Shown: in pieces, positions 52,889 through 64,000 of the stretch
How positions within the stretch are numbered: the stretch's first letter is position 1
Layout: every line of letters begins with the position of its first letter
Assembly (NCBI RefSeq): GCF_039537985.1
Contig: NZ_BAABBN010000012.1
Location: forward strand, 561,325-625,324
DNA: 64,000 bases
Origin: Litoribacillus peritrichatus
Lineage (GTDB): Bacteria > Pseudomonadota > Gammaproteobacteria > Pseudomonadales > Litoribrevibacteraceae
Reading direction: 5' to 3'
Position numbers and translations under genes: made by a program
The notes under the pieces: generated by a model
Seen by the model: the letters and a program-made list of their open reading frames with translations, nothing else
What the model was told of the DNA's origin: nothing
The model's database searches: none

Positions 52889-55800
52889 CCCCCTACGCCC
52901 CACGTGCGTGATTTGACGTGCATATTGAGCCATCACCATACTTATCATCATAACGATCCATCCCAATCCAAAACTTCCTCCTCCACTGCCGGAGCTTTTC
53001 ACCGACGTATTAACGAGACTGCCAACCCCTCCCGGATCAATGACACTGCCGTTTGCCATGCCATCTGCGTCATTAGGGCCACCGTCTTCAATGGTCAATT
53101 GAACACACCAGTCTCCGGCGTTCAGTCCAGGACGATACTCATCGGACTCCGGTGGTGGACAAGCGCCCTGCTCACCCGGTGCGGACATTAGCGAGTTATT
53201 CGCGTCTTCCACAAACGTGAACCAAACGCCATCAAACTTGCGGTACACCACATTTTCAGCAATGGCCATCCGTTGAGGAATGACAATATTGACGCTTTGA
53301 CCAATGACCGGAAGGTCGTTCACCACAAAGTCAAAGTAACCACTGATATTTTCAACTTCATCCGCAGGAATCTGGAGCGCACCAGACAAGGTCTCCGGTT
53401 CAACCTTAGCGCCTCGGCCGTCATTAGACAGAGCGCGTTCACCCAACACCATTTTCAGTCCGGGTTCGGTTTCAATAAGGAAGGTAAATCCATCTTCCGC
53501 CACTTCATTCAGTACATTTGACTGCGATGAGACGTCAAGATAATTGGGCTGTCCATCCTGATCATCATCCAACCAGCCTTCGTCACTGTCACTGATGCCA
53601 TCACCATCGGAGTCTTGGGTTGCACTCAGTGCAGGTAAACTTGTCACCACCCGATAGGAAATAGACAGTTCGTTACTGATGGGTGGTAATCCATTATCAG
53701 TGACGGTCACTGTCGCTCGGTAAACGCCCGGCTCAACATCCGCTGGGTTCAATTGTCGCTGGGTATCGCTCACTTCATCGGTGGTCACACCGCCCGTAAA
53801 CAACCATTCAACGGTATGTTGATCATTCGGGTTCGGGTCGTTGATTTGAACAGAGAAGTTCACTGCCCCGGAAGACTGCTCCACAATGAGTTGCACCACC
53901 CCACCCTGGGTAATAGCAAGCTCAACCTGCGGCGCCACATTTTCTTCCACCACCGTGATGGTGTGTGTCTTCTTGGCACCAAAGTTTGCGTCACCGGTCA
54001 AAGAGACAAGGATGTGTTCAGTCACTTCAACGTTGTCATCTTCTGTCGTTGCAAACGGAATGTTCTTCGTCAACTCACCTTGTTCAAACACGACCTCACC
54101 GGACTGTAAGTTATGATCCGTGTTATCCGCAGAACCGCCCACCTCGTAGGCCACCGTCAACGGATAGCTCGGAGCCAAACCATTGAGCAACACCCGTACT
54201 CTGCCGTTCACGCCTTCGCCGACCACCTGATCTTTACCCAGAGAAATCAGAGGGTGCACATGGATTTGCTGCACCTGCTCCGCTCTGTTACCGGCCGCGT
54301 CCACCGCAAACCAAGTCACCTGATGCGAGCCTGGCGCTAAGTTGGCTGGCGCACCGCCCACCAAACTCACACTGACCTCGCCGTCTAAAGCATCCACGGA
54401 CGTTGGGGTCACCAACCCGGTCACCGGTGTCAACAGACCCGTGGCATTAATGTTCAAGGTTTCAACACCGGTGATTTCCGGTGCCTGATCATCGGCCAGC
54501 GGGTTACTGCCTGCATTTTGCTCATTCAGATTCGAGAGACCATCGTTATCCGCATCTTGTGTCGCATCCGACGGGTCGAACACATTGAAGCCATTGGCAA
54601 TTTCAAATTCATCCGACATGCCATCGTTGTCATCGTCCAGGTCTTCGGAGTTTGCCAGGCCATCGGTATCGTTATCGCCGATCACTTCAATCGCAAATGC
54701 GGTGAAGTTGGTTGTGCCCTGGCCATCACTGACCTGCAATACGATGTTATCGTACACACCGGCATCACCGACCACCGGAGCACCGGACAGTTCACCCGTC
54801 TCTGAGTTCAAAGTCAGCCAGGCTGGTAGATTGGAAGCAGACACCGATAAGGTATCGCCTTCGATGTCGGACAGCGTTGGCGTGAAGGCATACGCTGCAC
54901 CCTCAAGCACACTGCTTGCTGGCGAACCACTGATCACAGGCAGATCATTGACGCTGGTCACCGTCACCATCACCGTCGCACTGTTGGATGCCTCACCCGA
55001 GTCATCATTGACGGTGTACGTGAATTGATCCGAACCATTAAAGTTATCTGCCGGGGTATAAGTAGCCACGCCATTGTTCAGCTCAACACTGCCGTTGGCA
55101 GGCTGGCCAATGACAATACTGGTTGCATCTAACGTTCCGTCAATGTCCTGGTCATTCGCGAGAATGGAGATATCGATCGGAGTATCTTCATCCGTTGTGA
55201 CCGTGTCATCATTCGCCAATGGTGCATCGTTGACGGATTGAACCGTAATGGCGACCGTAGCAATGTTTGATGTGCTGCCATCGGCATCATTAATGGTATA
55301 AGTAAATTGATCATTGCCATCAAAGTTCTGAGCCGGCGTATAACGGAACATGTTATTCACCAAGGTCACCGTACCTTGCGCTGGCTGCGCTGCAACATTC
55401 AAAGATGAAAGGTTTAATGTGCTGTCCACATCGGAGTCATTGCCTGCCACATTGATGTCCAGGCTGGAATCCTCCAACAACACCGCCACATCATTGGCAG
55501 CAACCGGCGCATCATTGACGCTGTTCACCGTAATAGACACTGTGGCTTGTGAAGAGACCGCATCCTGATCGTCCTTCACGGTATAAGTGAAGGAGTCGGA
55601 GCCATTAAAGTCGGCGGCTGGCGTATAAGAGAATGAACCATCGCTCTGAGCGGTAACCGAGCCATTGGTCGGACCAACCACAACGGTAACGGTGGACACA
55701 TCAAGGGTGCCATCCACGTCCGAATCGTTGCTCAACACCGCAATTGAAATGGCGGTATCCTCTTCCGTTTGAACCGTGTCATCCACAACGGTCGGTGCGT

Positions 55801-58800
55801 CATTAGAGCCCGATACATTCACGGTCACGGTCGCAGCATTCGAAACCGCGCCACTGTTATCACTGACGGTGTATTCAAAGGAGTCACTGCCAAAATAATT
55901 TAATGACGGTGTGTAAGTCACTTGACTGTTTGCAACCACCACACTGCCGTTTGTTGGTTGCGCTGAAATGGCCAGGCTTGCACTGTTGACTTCATTAGCA
56001 CCGTCAATGTCTGTGTCATTAGCCACGACATCAATTACCACCGACCCGTCTTCTGCGACGGTGGCGGTATCAGCCACCGCGACCGGCGAGTCATTGACGG
56101 CCGTGACCGTTACGTTAACCGCCGTACTGGCGGACGCATTCCCCTGAACATCGCTCACCGTGTAAGAAAACGCATCAGAACCATTAAAGTTAGCCGCTGG
56201 CGTATAAGTGATCACACCGTTTGCCGTATTGATGCTGGTTGTACCGTTCGAGGCCGAAGCCACGATAGCGACGCTCGCTGGGTTCAGTGCAGATCCGTTA
56301 CCGACATCATTGCTCAGTACATCCACCTGGATACTGCTGTCTTCATCAACCGTCGCGGAGTCTGCGGTGGTTTCATTATCGTCGTTGGTGATGCTCACCG
56401 TTTGTTGCTGAGTACCACTTTCATTGGCACTGCCGCCGCTGACGCCCGTCACATCCACAATGATGGTTTCATCACTTTCTTCCGACGAGTCCTGAATCGC
56501 CGTCAGTATTGCAGTTCCTGTCGTTTGACCTGCAGTAATAGTGATGCTGCCTGCTGGTGTGACGTAGTCGGTGCCACTGGTGGCGGTACCGGAGTAGCCG
56601 AGGCTGACCGTCACGTTTTCGAAGGTGGCCTGATCCAGTGTCGCAGTCAGAGTGCTGGTGCCCGCCGCTTCGGCGATGGTATTTGCGCTTGCAGTTAAAG
56701 TGACCGTCGCGGTGTCGTCGTCGGTGATGGTCACGGTTTGTTGTTGAATACCACTTTCACTGGCCGAGCCGCCACTGACGTTGGTGACATCAACGATGAT
56801 GGTTTCGCCTGCTTCCACATTGCTGTCGGCGGTGGCCGTCAACGTGGTGGTGCCGGTGGTTTGGCCTGCAGCAATGGTGATGCTGCCGGCTGGCGTAGCG
56901 TAGTCGGTGCCACTGGTGGCCGTACCTGAGTAGCCCAAACTGACGGTCACGTTTTCAAAGGTGGCTTGATCCAAGGTCGCTGTAAGAACGCTGGAACCCG
57001 CCGCTTCTGCAATGGTATTTGCGCTTGCGGTTAAAGTTACCGTCGCGGTGTCGTCGTCGGTGATGGTTACCGTTTGTTGTTGAATACCACTTTCACTGGC
57101 ACTGCCACCACTGACGTTGGTGACATCGACAATGATGGTTTCGCCCGCCTCCACGACGCTGTCAGCCGTTGCTGTCAGGGTGGTGGTGCCGGTGGTCTGG
57201 CCTGCGGGTATGGTGATGCTGCCTGCTGGCGTAGCGTAGTCGGTGCCACTGGTGGCGGTGCCGGAATACCCCAAGCTGACCGTCACGTTTTCGAAGGTGG
57301 CGCTGTCCAAGGTCGCTGTAAGAGTGCTGGTGCCCGCCGCTTCGGCGATGGTATTTGCACTTGCGGTTAAAGTTACCGTCGCGGTGTCGTCGTCGGTGAT
57401 GGTTACCGTTTGTTGTTGAATACCACTTTCACTGGCACTGCCGCCACTGACGTTGGTGACATCGACAATGATGGTTTCGCCCGCTTCCACATTGCTGTCG
57501 GCGGTGGCCGTCAATGTTGCGGTGCCGGTGGTCTGGCCTGCGGTGATGGTAATGCTGCCCGCCGGCGTCACGTAGTCGGTGCCACTGGTGGCGGTACCGG
57601 AGTAGCCGAGGCTGACGGTCACGTTTTCGAAGGTGGCGCTGTCCAAGGTCGCCGTCAGGGTGCTGGTGCCCGCCGCTTCGGCGATGCTGGCTGCGCTTGC
57701 AGACAAGGTCACCGTCGCTGTGTCGTCGTCGGTGATAGTCACCGTTTGTTGTTGGGTACCGTTTTCACTGGCCGAGCCGCCACTGACGTTGGTGACATCG
57801 ACGATGATGGTTTCGCCCGCTTCCACATTGCTGTCGGCGGTGGCCGTCAACGTGGTGGTGCCGGTGGTTTGGCCTGCAGTAATGGTGATGCTGCCTGCTG
57901 GTGTGACGTAGTCAGTGCCACTGGTGGCGGTGCCGGAGTAGCCCAAGCTGACGGTCACGTTTTCGAAGGTGGCCTGATCCAAGGTCGCCGTCAGGGTGCT
58001 GGTGCCCGCCGCTTCTGCAATGGTATTTGCACTCGCTGTTAAGGTCACCGTCGCCGTGTCGTCGTCGGTGATGGTTACGGTTTGTTGTTGAATACCACTT
58101 TCGCTGGCACTGCCGCCACTGACGTTGGTCACATCAACGATGATGGTTTCACCCGCTTCTACGACGCTGTCAGCCGCTGCTGTCAACGTGGTGGTGCCGG
58201 TGGTTTGACCTGCGGCAATGGTGATGCTGCCCGCTGGTGTGACGTAGTCGGTGCCATTGGTGGCCGTACCGGAATACCCCAAGCTGACCGTTACATTTTC
58301 AAAGGTGGCCTGATCCAGTGTCGCCGTCAAGGTGCTGGTGCCCGCCGCTTCGGCGATGGTGCTGGCGCTTGCGGATAGAGTCACGGTGGCCGTGTCGTCG
58401 TCGGTGATGGTCACGGTTTGTTGTTGGGTGGTGGCTTCTGTGGCGGTATTACCGGTGATGCTGTCGATGTCCACAATGATGGTTTCATTGCTTTCGACCG
58501 CCGCATCCTGAACCGCTTGCAGGGTCACGTTGCCGGTCAAAGAACCGGAGGAGATCGTGATGCTGTTGCCCGTTGTTGAGTAATCCGCCACGTTAGTCGC
58601 GGTGCCTGAGTAAGCCAGATTCACGACCACATCCACACTGCTTGCAGCGGAAAGCGTCGCTCTGATGACGGAGGTGCCCGCCGCTTCCGCAACGGTGTTG
58701 GTGTTCGCGCTCAGAATCACAGTAGGCTTGGCGGCGTTCGCAACCGTAATGGCATTTCCGGTGGTGTCAGAGAGGTCGGTGGTGGCCGCTGCCCCTGGCA

Positions 58801-61800
58801 TCCAGTTGTCTGCCGCACTTAAGTTATAGACGGTACTGTCTACGGCACTGGTGCCGTTTTTATTCAGTAACACGGCAAGGTTTGACTGGTCCGTTGCATT
58901 CAACACGAGCGTGAACGAGGTGGCATCCGTGATTTCGATGGCATCGCTGGTTAATGTGTACGTGCCTGCGCCCTGACCCGACAGCGTCAGTTTAGAGAGG
59001 TCAACGTCGTTGGTCGCACCGCTCAGGTTGCGTAAGTTGGTGCCCGTGACGACTAAGGTACCGGAGGTGCCATCATAAGTGGCAGAGGTAATGGTCGGTA
59101 CGGTCACGTTCGAGACGGTTACGCCATTGGTCGCGTCGGCGATGTCGGTGGTGGACGCTGCGCCCGCCATCCAGTCATCGGCAACGGCTAAGTTGAACGT
59201 GGTGGCATCGTCGGAGCTGGTACCGTTCTTGTTCAGCAACCCATCCACGTGGGTTTTGTCTGCACCGCTCAAGGTGACAGACACTTGGGTGGCAGAACTG
59301 ATGTCCACATCCGTTGCACTGGTGAGGGTGTAAGTGTTACCAGCCTCACCCGTCAGCGTCATGGTCGATATGTCTACATCATTGGCCGCCCCAGAGAGGC
59401 TGCTGAAGTGGGTGCCGGTGACGACCAACACCCCGGTGGTGGCATCGTAGGTGGCCGAAGTAACGGCAGGCGCGGTGACATTACTTACGGTGACGCCATT
59501 GCCTGTGGTATCCGCAATGTCGTCATTGGCTGCTGCGCCGGCCATCCAGTTGTCCGCCGCCGCTAAATTAAACGTGGTTGCATCGTCCGAACTGGTGCCG
59601 TTTTTATTCAACAACCCATTAATGTGGGTTTGATCTTGCCCGGTCAGGGTGACAGAGAACTGGGTGGCCGAGGTGATTTCCACGTCTGAGGTGCTGGTGA
59701 TGGCATAACTGGCACCGCCTTCGCNNNNNNNNNNNNNNNNNNNNNNNNNNNNNNNNNNNNNNNNNNNNNNNNNNNNNNNNNNNNNNNNNNNNNNNNNNNN
59801 NNNNNNNNNNNNNNNNNNNNNNNNNGTGCACAAAGTTAGTCCCGGTGACCACCAATGCGCCGGTAGTCGCATCGTAGGCGGCACTGGTTATTTGTGGACT
59901 CACCACATTGCTGACCGTAATGGCGTTGCCGGTGGTGTCGCTGCTGTCTCCCGCCGTTCTGTCGGCAATAAAGTCATCCGCTGCCGCCAGGTTATAAGTG
60001 GTACTGTCATCCGACTGTGTCCCGTTGGTATTCAGTAACCCATTCACGGTGCGTTTATCAGCGGCATTCAAGATAACGGTAAACTGAGTACCTGAGTCAA
60101 TTTCCACATCGCTGCTGGTCAAGGTATAAGTACCCGAGGCTTCGCCGGTCAGGGTCAGTTTAGACACCGCCACATCGTTCAATGCACCGGATTTCGCCAC
60201 AAAGCTACTGCCCGTCACGACCAGCGTGCCTGTCGTTGCATCATACGCAGCAGAGGTGATTGTCGGCGTGGGCGCATTACTGACCGTGATGGTGTTGCCC
60301 GTGGTATCTGCAATGTTGGTACTGATGGCCGTGCCTGCCATCCAATTATCCGCAGCAGACACATTATAGGTCGTGCCGCTGCCGGCGGTGGTGCCATTGG
60401 CCGTCACCAGCGCGTTCACCCCTGTAAGGTCTGCACCGGTCAGCGTAAAGGTAAAGCTGGTAGACGAAGTAATTTCAATGTCGGTGGCACTGGTCAGGGT
60501 ATAAGTCGCGCCATTCTCGCCGGTAAAGGTCAGCAGCGATATGTCCACATCGTTGGCTGCACCAAACTTTTTCACAAAGTTAAGGCCGGTGACGGTGACA
60601 ATCCCCGTATCGTAATCGTAAGTAATTGAGGTGATGCTCGGCGTATTCACGCTGCTGACGGTGACCGTCGCGGTGGCATCGGCGATGTCCGTCGCACTCA
60701 ATGCCGCAGGCATCCAGTCGTCTGCGGCGGCAAGATTATACGAGACGGTATCTTCAGCGGACGTCCCGTTTTTATTCAGCAAGCCATTGACGTTGATGAG
60801 GTCCGTTTCACTTAGCGTCACAGTAAATGCCGTGGCTGAAGTGATTTCGACACTCGCGCCGGTCAGGGTGTAGCTATTATTGCCTTCCCCTGTGAGCGAT
60901 AACTTAGTGACATCCACATCATTGCTGGCACCGGACAGATGACGGAAGTTGGTGCCCGTCACACTCAACACGCCAGTGGTGAAGTTATAAGTGGAGGACG
61001 CGATGGCCGGAACCGTCACATTACTGACCGTAATGCCATTGCCGGTCAGGTCTTCGGAGTTCGCGGAGGCCAGAGTGGCAGGCATCCAATTATCCGCAAC
61101 CGCCAGGTTGTAAGTGGTGCTGTCGTCTGAGCTGGTGCCGTTTTTATTCAGCAAACCATCAATATTGGTTTTATCGGTCCCGGACAAAGTGACCGAGAAT
61201 TGGGTGGCCGAAGTGATTTCAACGTCGCTGGCACTGGTCAAGGTGTAGGTTACGCCCGCATCCCCAGTGATCGTCAGTAAAGACACATCCACATCGTTTG
61301 CCGCCCCGTTTTGATTGCGCAGGTTGGTGCCCGTCACCGTCACCACACCCGTCGTGGCATCGTAAGTCGCCGAAGTGATGGTTGGCACTGTGACATTGCT
61401 TACAGTAATGCCATTGACCACAGTATCGGAGATATCAACGGACGCCGCTGCGCCTGCCATCCAGTTATCCGCGCCAGCCAGATTATAGGTGGTACTGCTG
61501 ACGTCCGAGGCAGTGCCATTTTTATNNNNNNNNNNNNNNNNNNNNNNNNNNNNNNNNNNNNNNNNNNNNNNNNNNNNNNNNNNNNNNNNNNNNNNNNNNN
61601 NNNNNNNNNNNNNNNNNNNNNNNNNNNNNNNNNNNNNNNNNNNNNNNNNNNNNNNNNNNNNNNNAGTCGCTGAGGTAATTTCAACATCCGTGGCACTGGT
61701 CAGCGTATAGGTTGCACCACTCTCACCGGTCAAGGTAAGCGTTGAAACGTCCACGTCGTTGGTCGCGCCTGGGAATTTCGCCAGGTTGCTGCCCGTCACC

Positions 61801-64000
61801 ACCAGTGCGCCGCTGGTTGCATCGTAGGTGGCTGAGGTGATGGTCGGTGATGTCACGCCACTGACCGTCACAGCGTTACCGGTCAGATCAGCGATATTTG
61901 CAGCGACGTCCGCCCCTGGCAGCCAGTCTTCTGCCGCCGCCAGGTTGTAGGCCGCCCCGCCATCGGAAGTTAGGCCGTCTTTATTCAGTAAGCCATTGAC
62001 GTTGAGCTGATCCGCTGCATTCAACGTCAGGGTAAATGAGGTCGCACTGGAAATTTCAACGTTGCTGGTCGTCAAGGTGTATGTATTATTGCCTTCGCCA
62101 TTCAGGGTCAGCTTGGTCACATCGATGTCGTTTATCGCACCGGATTTGCTGACAAAGTTCGTCCCGGTGACCACCAAAGTACCGGTATCCGCAGCGTAAG
62201 TTGCAGAAGTGATTTCTGCGGTAGGAACATTACTGACGGTGATCCCGGTTGTGGCATCGGCGATGCCCGGACTGGTAGCCGCCCCCGGCATCCAGCGATC
62301 CGCCGCATTCAGGTTGTAAGTGGTGTTGTCGCCTGAAGTGGTGCCGCTTTTATTCAGTAAACCATTGACCACCACCTTATCGGCGGCATTGAGCGTCGCA
62401 GAGAACGCCGTGGCGGAAGTGATTTCGACATTGGTGGTCGTTAATGTACGGATGCCGCTGCCTTCGCCAGTCAGGGTGAATTTGGTGAGATCCACATCGT
62501 TCAGTGCCCCCGCTTCATTCACAAAGTTGGTGCCGGTGACGGATAACACACCCGTTGTCCCATCGTAAGCCACCGAGGTGATGGCCGGATCGATGACACC
62601 ACTGACAGTGATGCTATTGCCCGTCAGGTCAGCGCTGTTGGTGCCTGCATCCGCGCCAGGCATCCAACGGTCTGCAACCGCCAGATTGTAGGTCGTGCTG
62701 TCAGACGAAGACGTACCATTTTTATTCAGCAAGCCATTGATGTTGGTTCGATCAACCGCACTCAAGGTCAGACTCACGGTGGTGTCATTGGTGATTTCGA
62801 CCGAAGACGTGGTGGTCAAGGTGTAAGAACTATTGCCATCCCCTAACAAAGTGAACTTGGTTGGATCAACATCGTTGGTGGCCCCGACTTCTTTAACAAA
62901 GTTGGTACCGGTCACCACCAACACACCGGTGCCTGCGTTGTAGGTGCTGCTGGTCACCACAGGGACGGCAACATTACTTACCGTAATGCCATTACTGGTG
63001 GTGTCACTGATGTCGGTGGTGGGCGCGCCGCCCGCCAGCCAGTTATCAGCCGCCGCCAGGTTGTAGGTTTGTCCGCTGCCGGAGGCCGTGCCGTTTTTAT
63101 TCAGCAAGCCGTTAATGTTCAGTTGGTCAGTGGTATTTAAAGTGACGGTAAAGGCGGTGTCATTGGTGACTTCCACGCCAGACGTCGTCAGGGTGTAGGT
63201 GTTGCCGCTGTCCCCCGTGAGGGTCAGTTTGGTCGGATCAACGTCATTGGTCGCCCCTGCCACTTGGCTGAAGTTGGTGCCAGTAACCACCAAAGCACCG
63301 GTACCGAAGTCGTACGTTGCGGAAGTTATGGTCGGGTCGGCCTGAGCACTGACCGTCACCCCATTGGTTGCATCCGAGGTATCGCCTGCCGTGACATTGG
63401 CCATAAAGTCATCGGCCGCTGCGAGGTTAAAGACAGTGGCATCGTCCGCCTGTGTGCCATCTTTATTGAGTAAGCCATTCACATTGAGCTTATCGGTGGC
63501 GTTCAGCGTCACAGAGAAGGAGGTGGCGTTGGTGATTTCAACGTCCGAGGTGGTCAGGGTATAAGTGGCGTTCCCTTCCCCTTTCAGGGTTAACTTGCTG
63601 ACACTTACGTCATTCGCCCCGCCGGATTTGCTTTCAAAATCCACCCCGGTCACCGTCAAAACACCGGTGCCAAAATGGTAGGTCGCGGAAGTGATGGTCG
63701 GTGCAGGCACATTACTGACTGTGATGCCATTGCCGGTCGCATCCACAATGTTATTGCTGGTTGCCGCCCCCGCCATCNNNNNNNNNNCTGAGTGCCATTG
63801 ACGTTTAACAGTGCATTCACGGCGGTTTTATCGGCACTGTTTAAGGTGACACTGAAACTGGTTTCATCGGTAATTTCAACGTTGGTGGTCGTTAAGATGC
63901 GGGTGCCACTGGCTTCCCCTGAAATGGTCAATTTGGTTAAGTCCACATCATTGGTCGCCCCGGGGTGTTTAACCAACCGGGTCCCGGTGACCACCAATAT
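52889..64000 (-). CDS. Giant secreted repeat protein (partial; both ends missing)
   Basis: More than 3700 residues are visible; the N-terminus lies beyond 64000. The order is about fourteen copies of a 120-124-residue repeat (64000-58720), seven Calx-beta repeats (58720-56370), five cadherin-like domains (56370-54950), He_PIG-like Ig, TSP3, HYR-like, Calx-beta-like, PKD-like, choice-of-anchor U and a GlyGly-CTERM-like tail (KSSGSGGGSFGLGWIVMMIS). The tail order equals that of the 3726-residue protein. Three N runs shift the frame on paper, but the flanking residues resume at the right place in the repeat, so I read one continuous gene. Cys occurs only in the anchor region. Confidence 0.8.
59725..59825. 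other. Assembly gap (101 N) inside the repeat array
   Basis: Flanking residues are TNFVH and GEGGASY. A standard repeat would need about 49 or 52 bases here (1 mod 3), and that remainder restores the frame, whereas 101 does not. Confidence 0.8.
61526..61664. other. Assembly gap (139 N) inside the repeat array
   Basis: Flanks are EITSAT and NKNGTAS. A standard repeat needs about 55 bases (1 mod 3), the same remainder as 139, so the frame is unbroken. Confidence 0.8.
63778..63787. other. Assembly gap (10 N, placeholder) inside the repeat array
   Basis: Flanks are NVNGTQ and WMAGAAT. A standard repeat needs about 44 bases (2 mod 3), exactly the remainder needed to restore the frame. Confidence 0.8.

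Larger units (their letters stand above)
58720..64000 (-). repeat. Array of about 14 TIG-like repeats of 120-124 residues
   Basis: Each unit reads ITSATYDxxTGxLVVTGTNF, GAxNDVDxxKLTLTGE, TYTLTSxxVEITSAT, NVNGLLNKNGT and YNLAAADNWMAGA, ending TGNGITVSNV. The first strand pair resembles IPT/TIG domains; the NKNGT and YNLAAADNWM segment is not one I know. The neighbouring unit starts at 59079 and 59451 are 372 bases apart. The array is interrupted by three gaps. Confidence 0.85.

Noticed and set aside
56402..58378. Gly/Ala/Arg-rich plus-strand frames up to 210 codons
   Set aside because: Antisense shadows of the Calx-beta repeats of the partial giant gene.
52241..59884. One continuous open frame joining the giant protein and the barrel protein
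   Set aside because: The join runs through the N gap at 52879; the giant protein ends with its sorting tail before it and a new signal peptide begins after it, so these are two genes.

Overview
The window looks like a scaffold from a marine-type gammaproteobacterium. This is inferred from a YdgA (DUF945) protein, a DUF3012 mini-lipoprotein, DUF4384/ankyrin/MORN envelope proteins, GlyGly-CTERM-type sorting tails and moderate GC; no rRNA, tRNA or marker gene fixes the genus. Four runs of N interrupt the sequence, three of them inside a repetitive giant gene.

Region 1 (1-9200) is a mosaic: the end of a PIN-domain gene, a decayed IS/Rhs scrap, envelope proteins (DUF4384, YdgA, an ankyrin-MORN lipoprotein), a PlsC-like acyltransferase, a DUF4267-like membrane protein, and an alpha/beta hydrolase divergent from an HxlR regulator with a perfect 7-8-7 inverted repeat between them. 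Region 2 (9200-14850) holds a two-gene module on the minus strand that I read as a Tse2-like ADP-ribosyltransferase toxin plus a candidate immunity protein, followed by a three-gene plus-strand operon: a ferritin-like (VioB-type) protein, a LodA/GoxA-type quinoprotein oxidase and its LodB/GoxB-type flavoprotein. Region 3 (15000-25200) is accessory DNA rich in small orphan genes, with two toxin-antitoxin modules, short repeats just after stop codons, two related hairpins, and a duplicated fragment of the neighbouring antiporter gene.

Region 4 (25200-29750) holds a Na+/H+ antiporter-family protein and a thioesterase-alcohol dehydrogenase pair divergent from a second HxlR regulator, with two 17-bp palindromes in the shared control region, then cysC (adenylylsulfate kinase).

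Region 5 (29900-64000) is one collinear minus-strand block of eight genes, nearly all for exported proteins. In transcription order: a giant repeat protein (N-terminus beyond the window), an outer-membrane beta-barrel protein, a CRTAC1/FG-GAP protein, a YyaL-like thioredoxin protein with a DsbD-N-like tail, a small secreted protein, an S74-chaperone (tail-fibre) protein, a 1105-residue and a 3726-residue surface protein. The three large proteins share one C-terminal cassette (HYR-like, Calx-beta-like, PKD-like, choice-of-anchor U, GlyGly-CTERM-like tail) but carry different repeat arrays in front of it, so they look like alternative stalks on a common anchor. Cysteine pairs occur in the N-terminal repeats of the largest protein and in the anchor modules, while the long Calx-beta and cadherin-like arrays have none.
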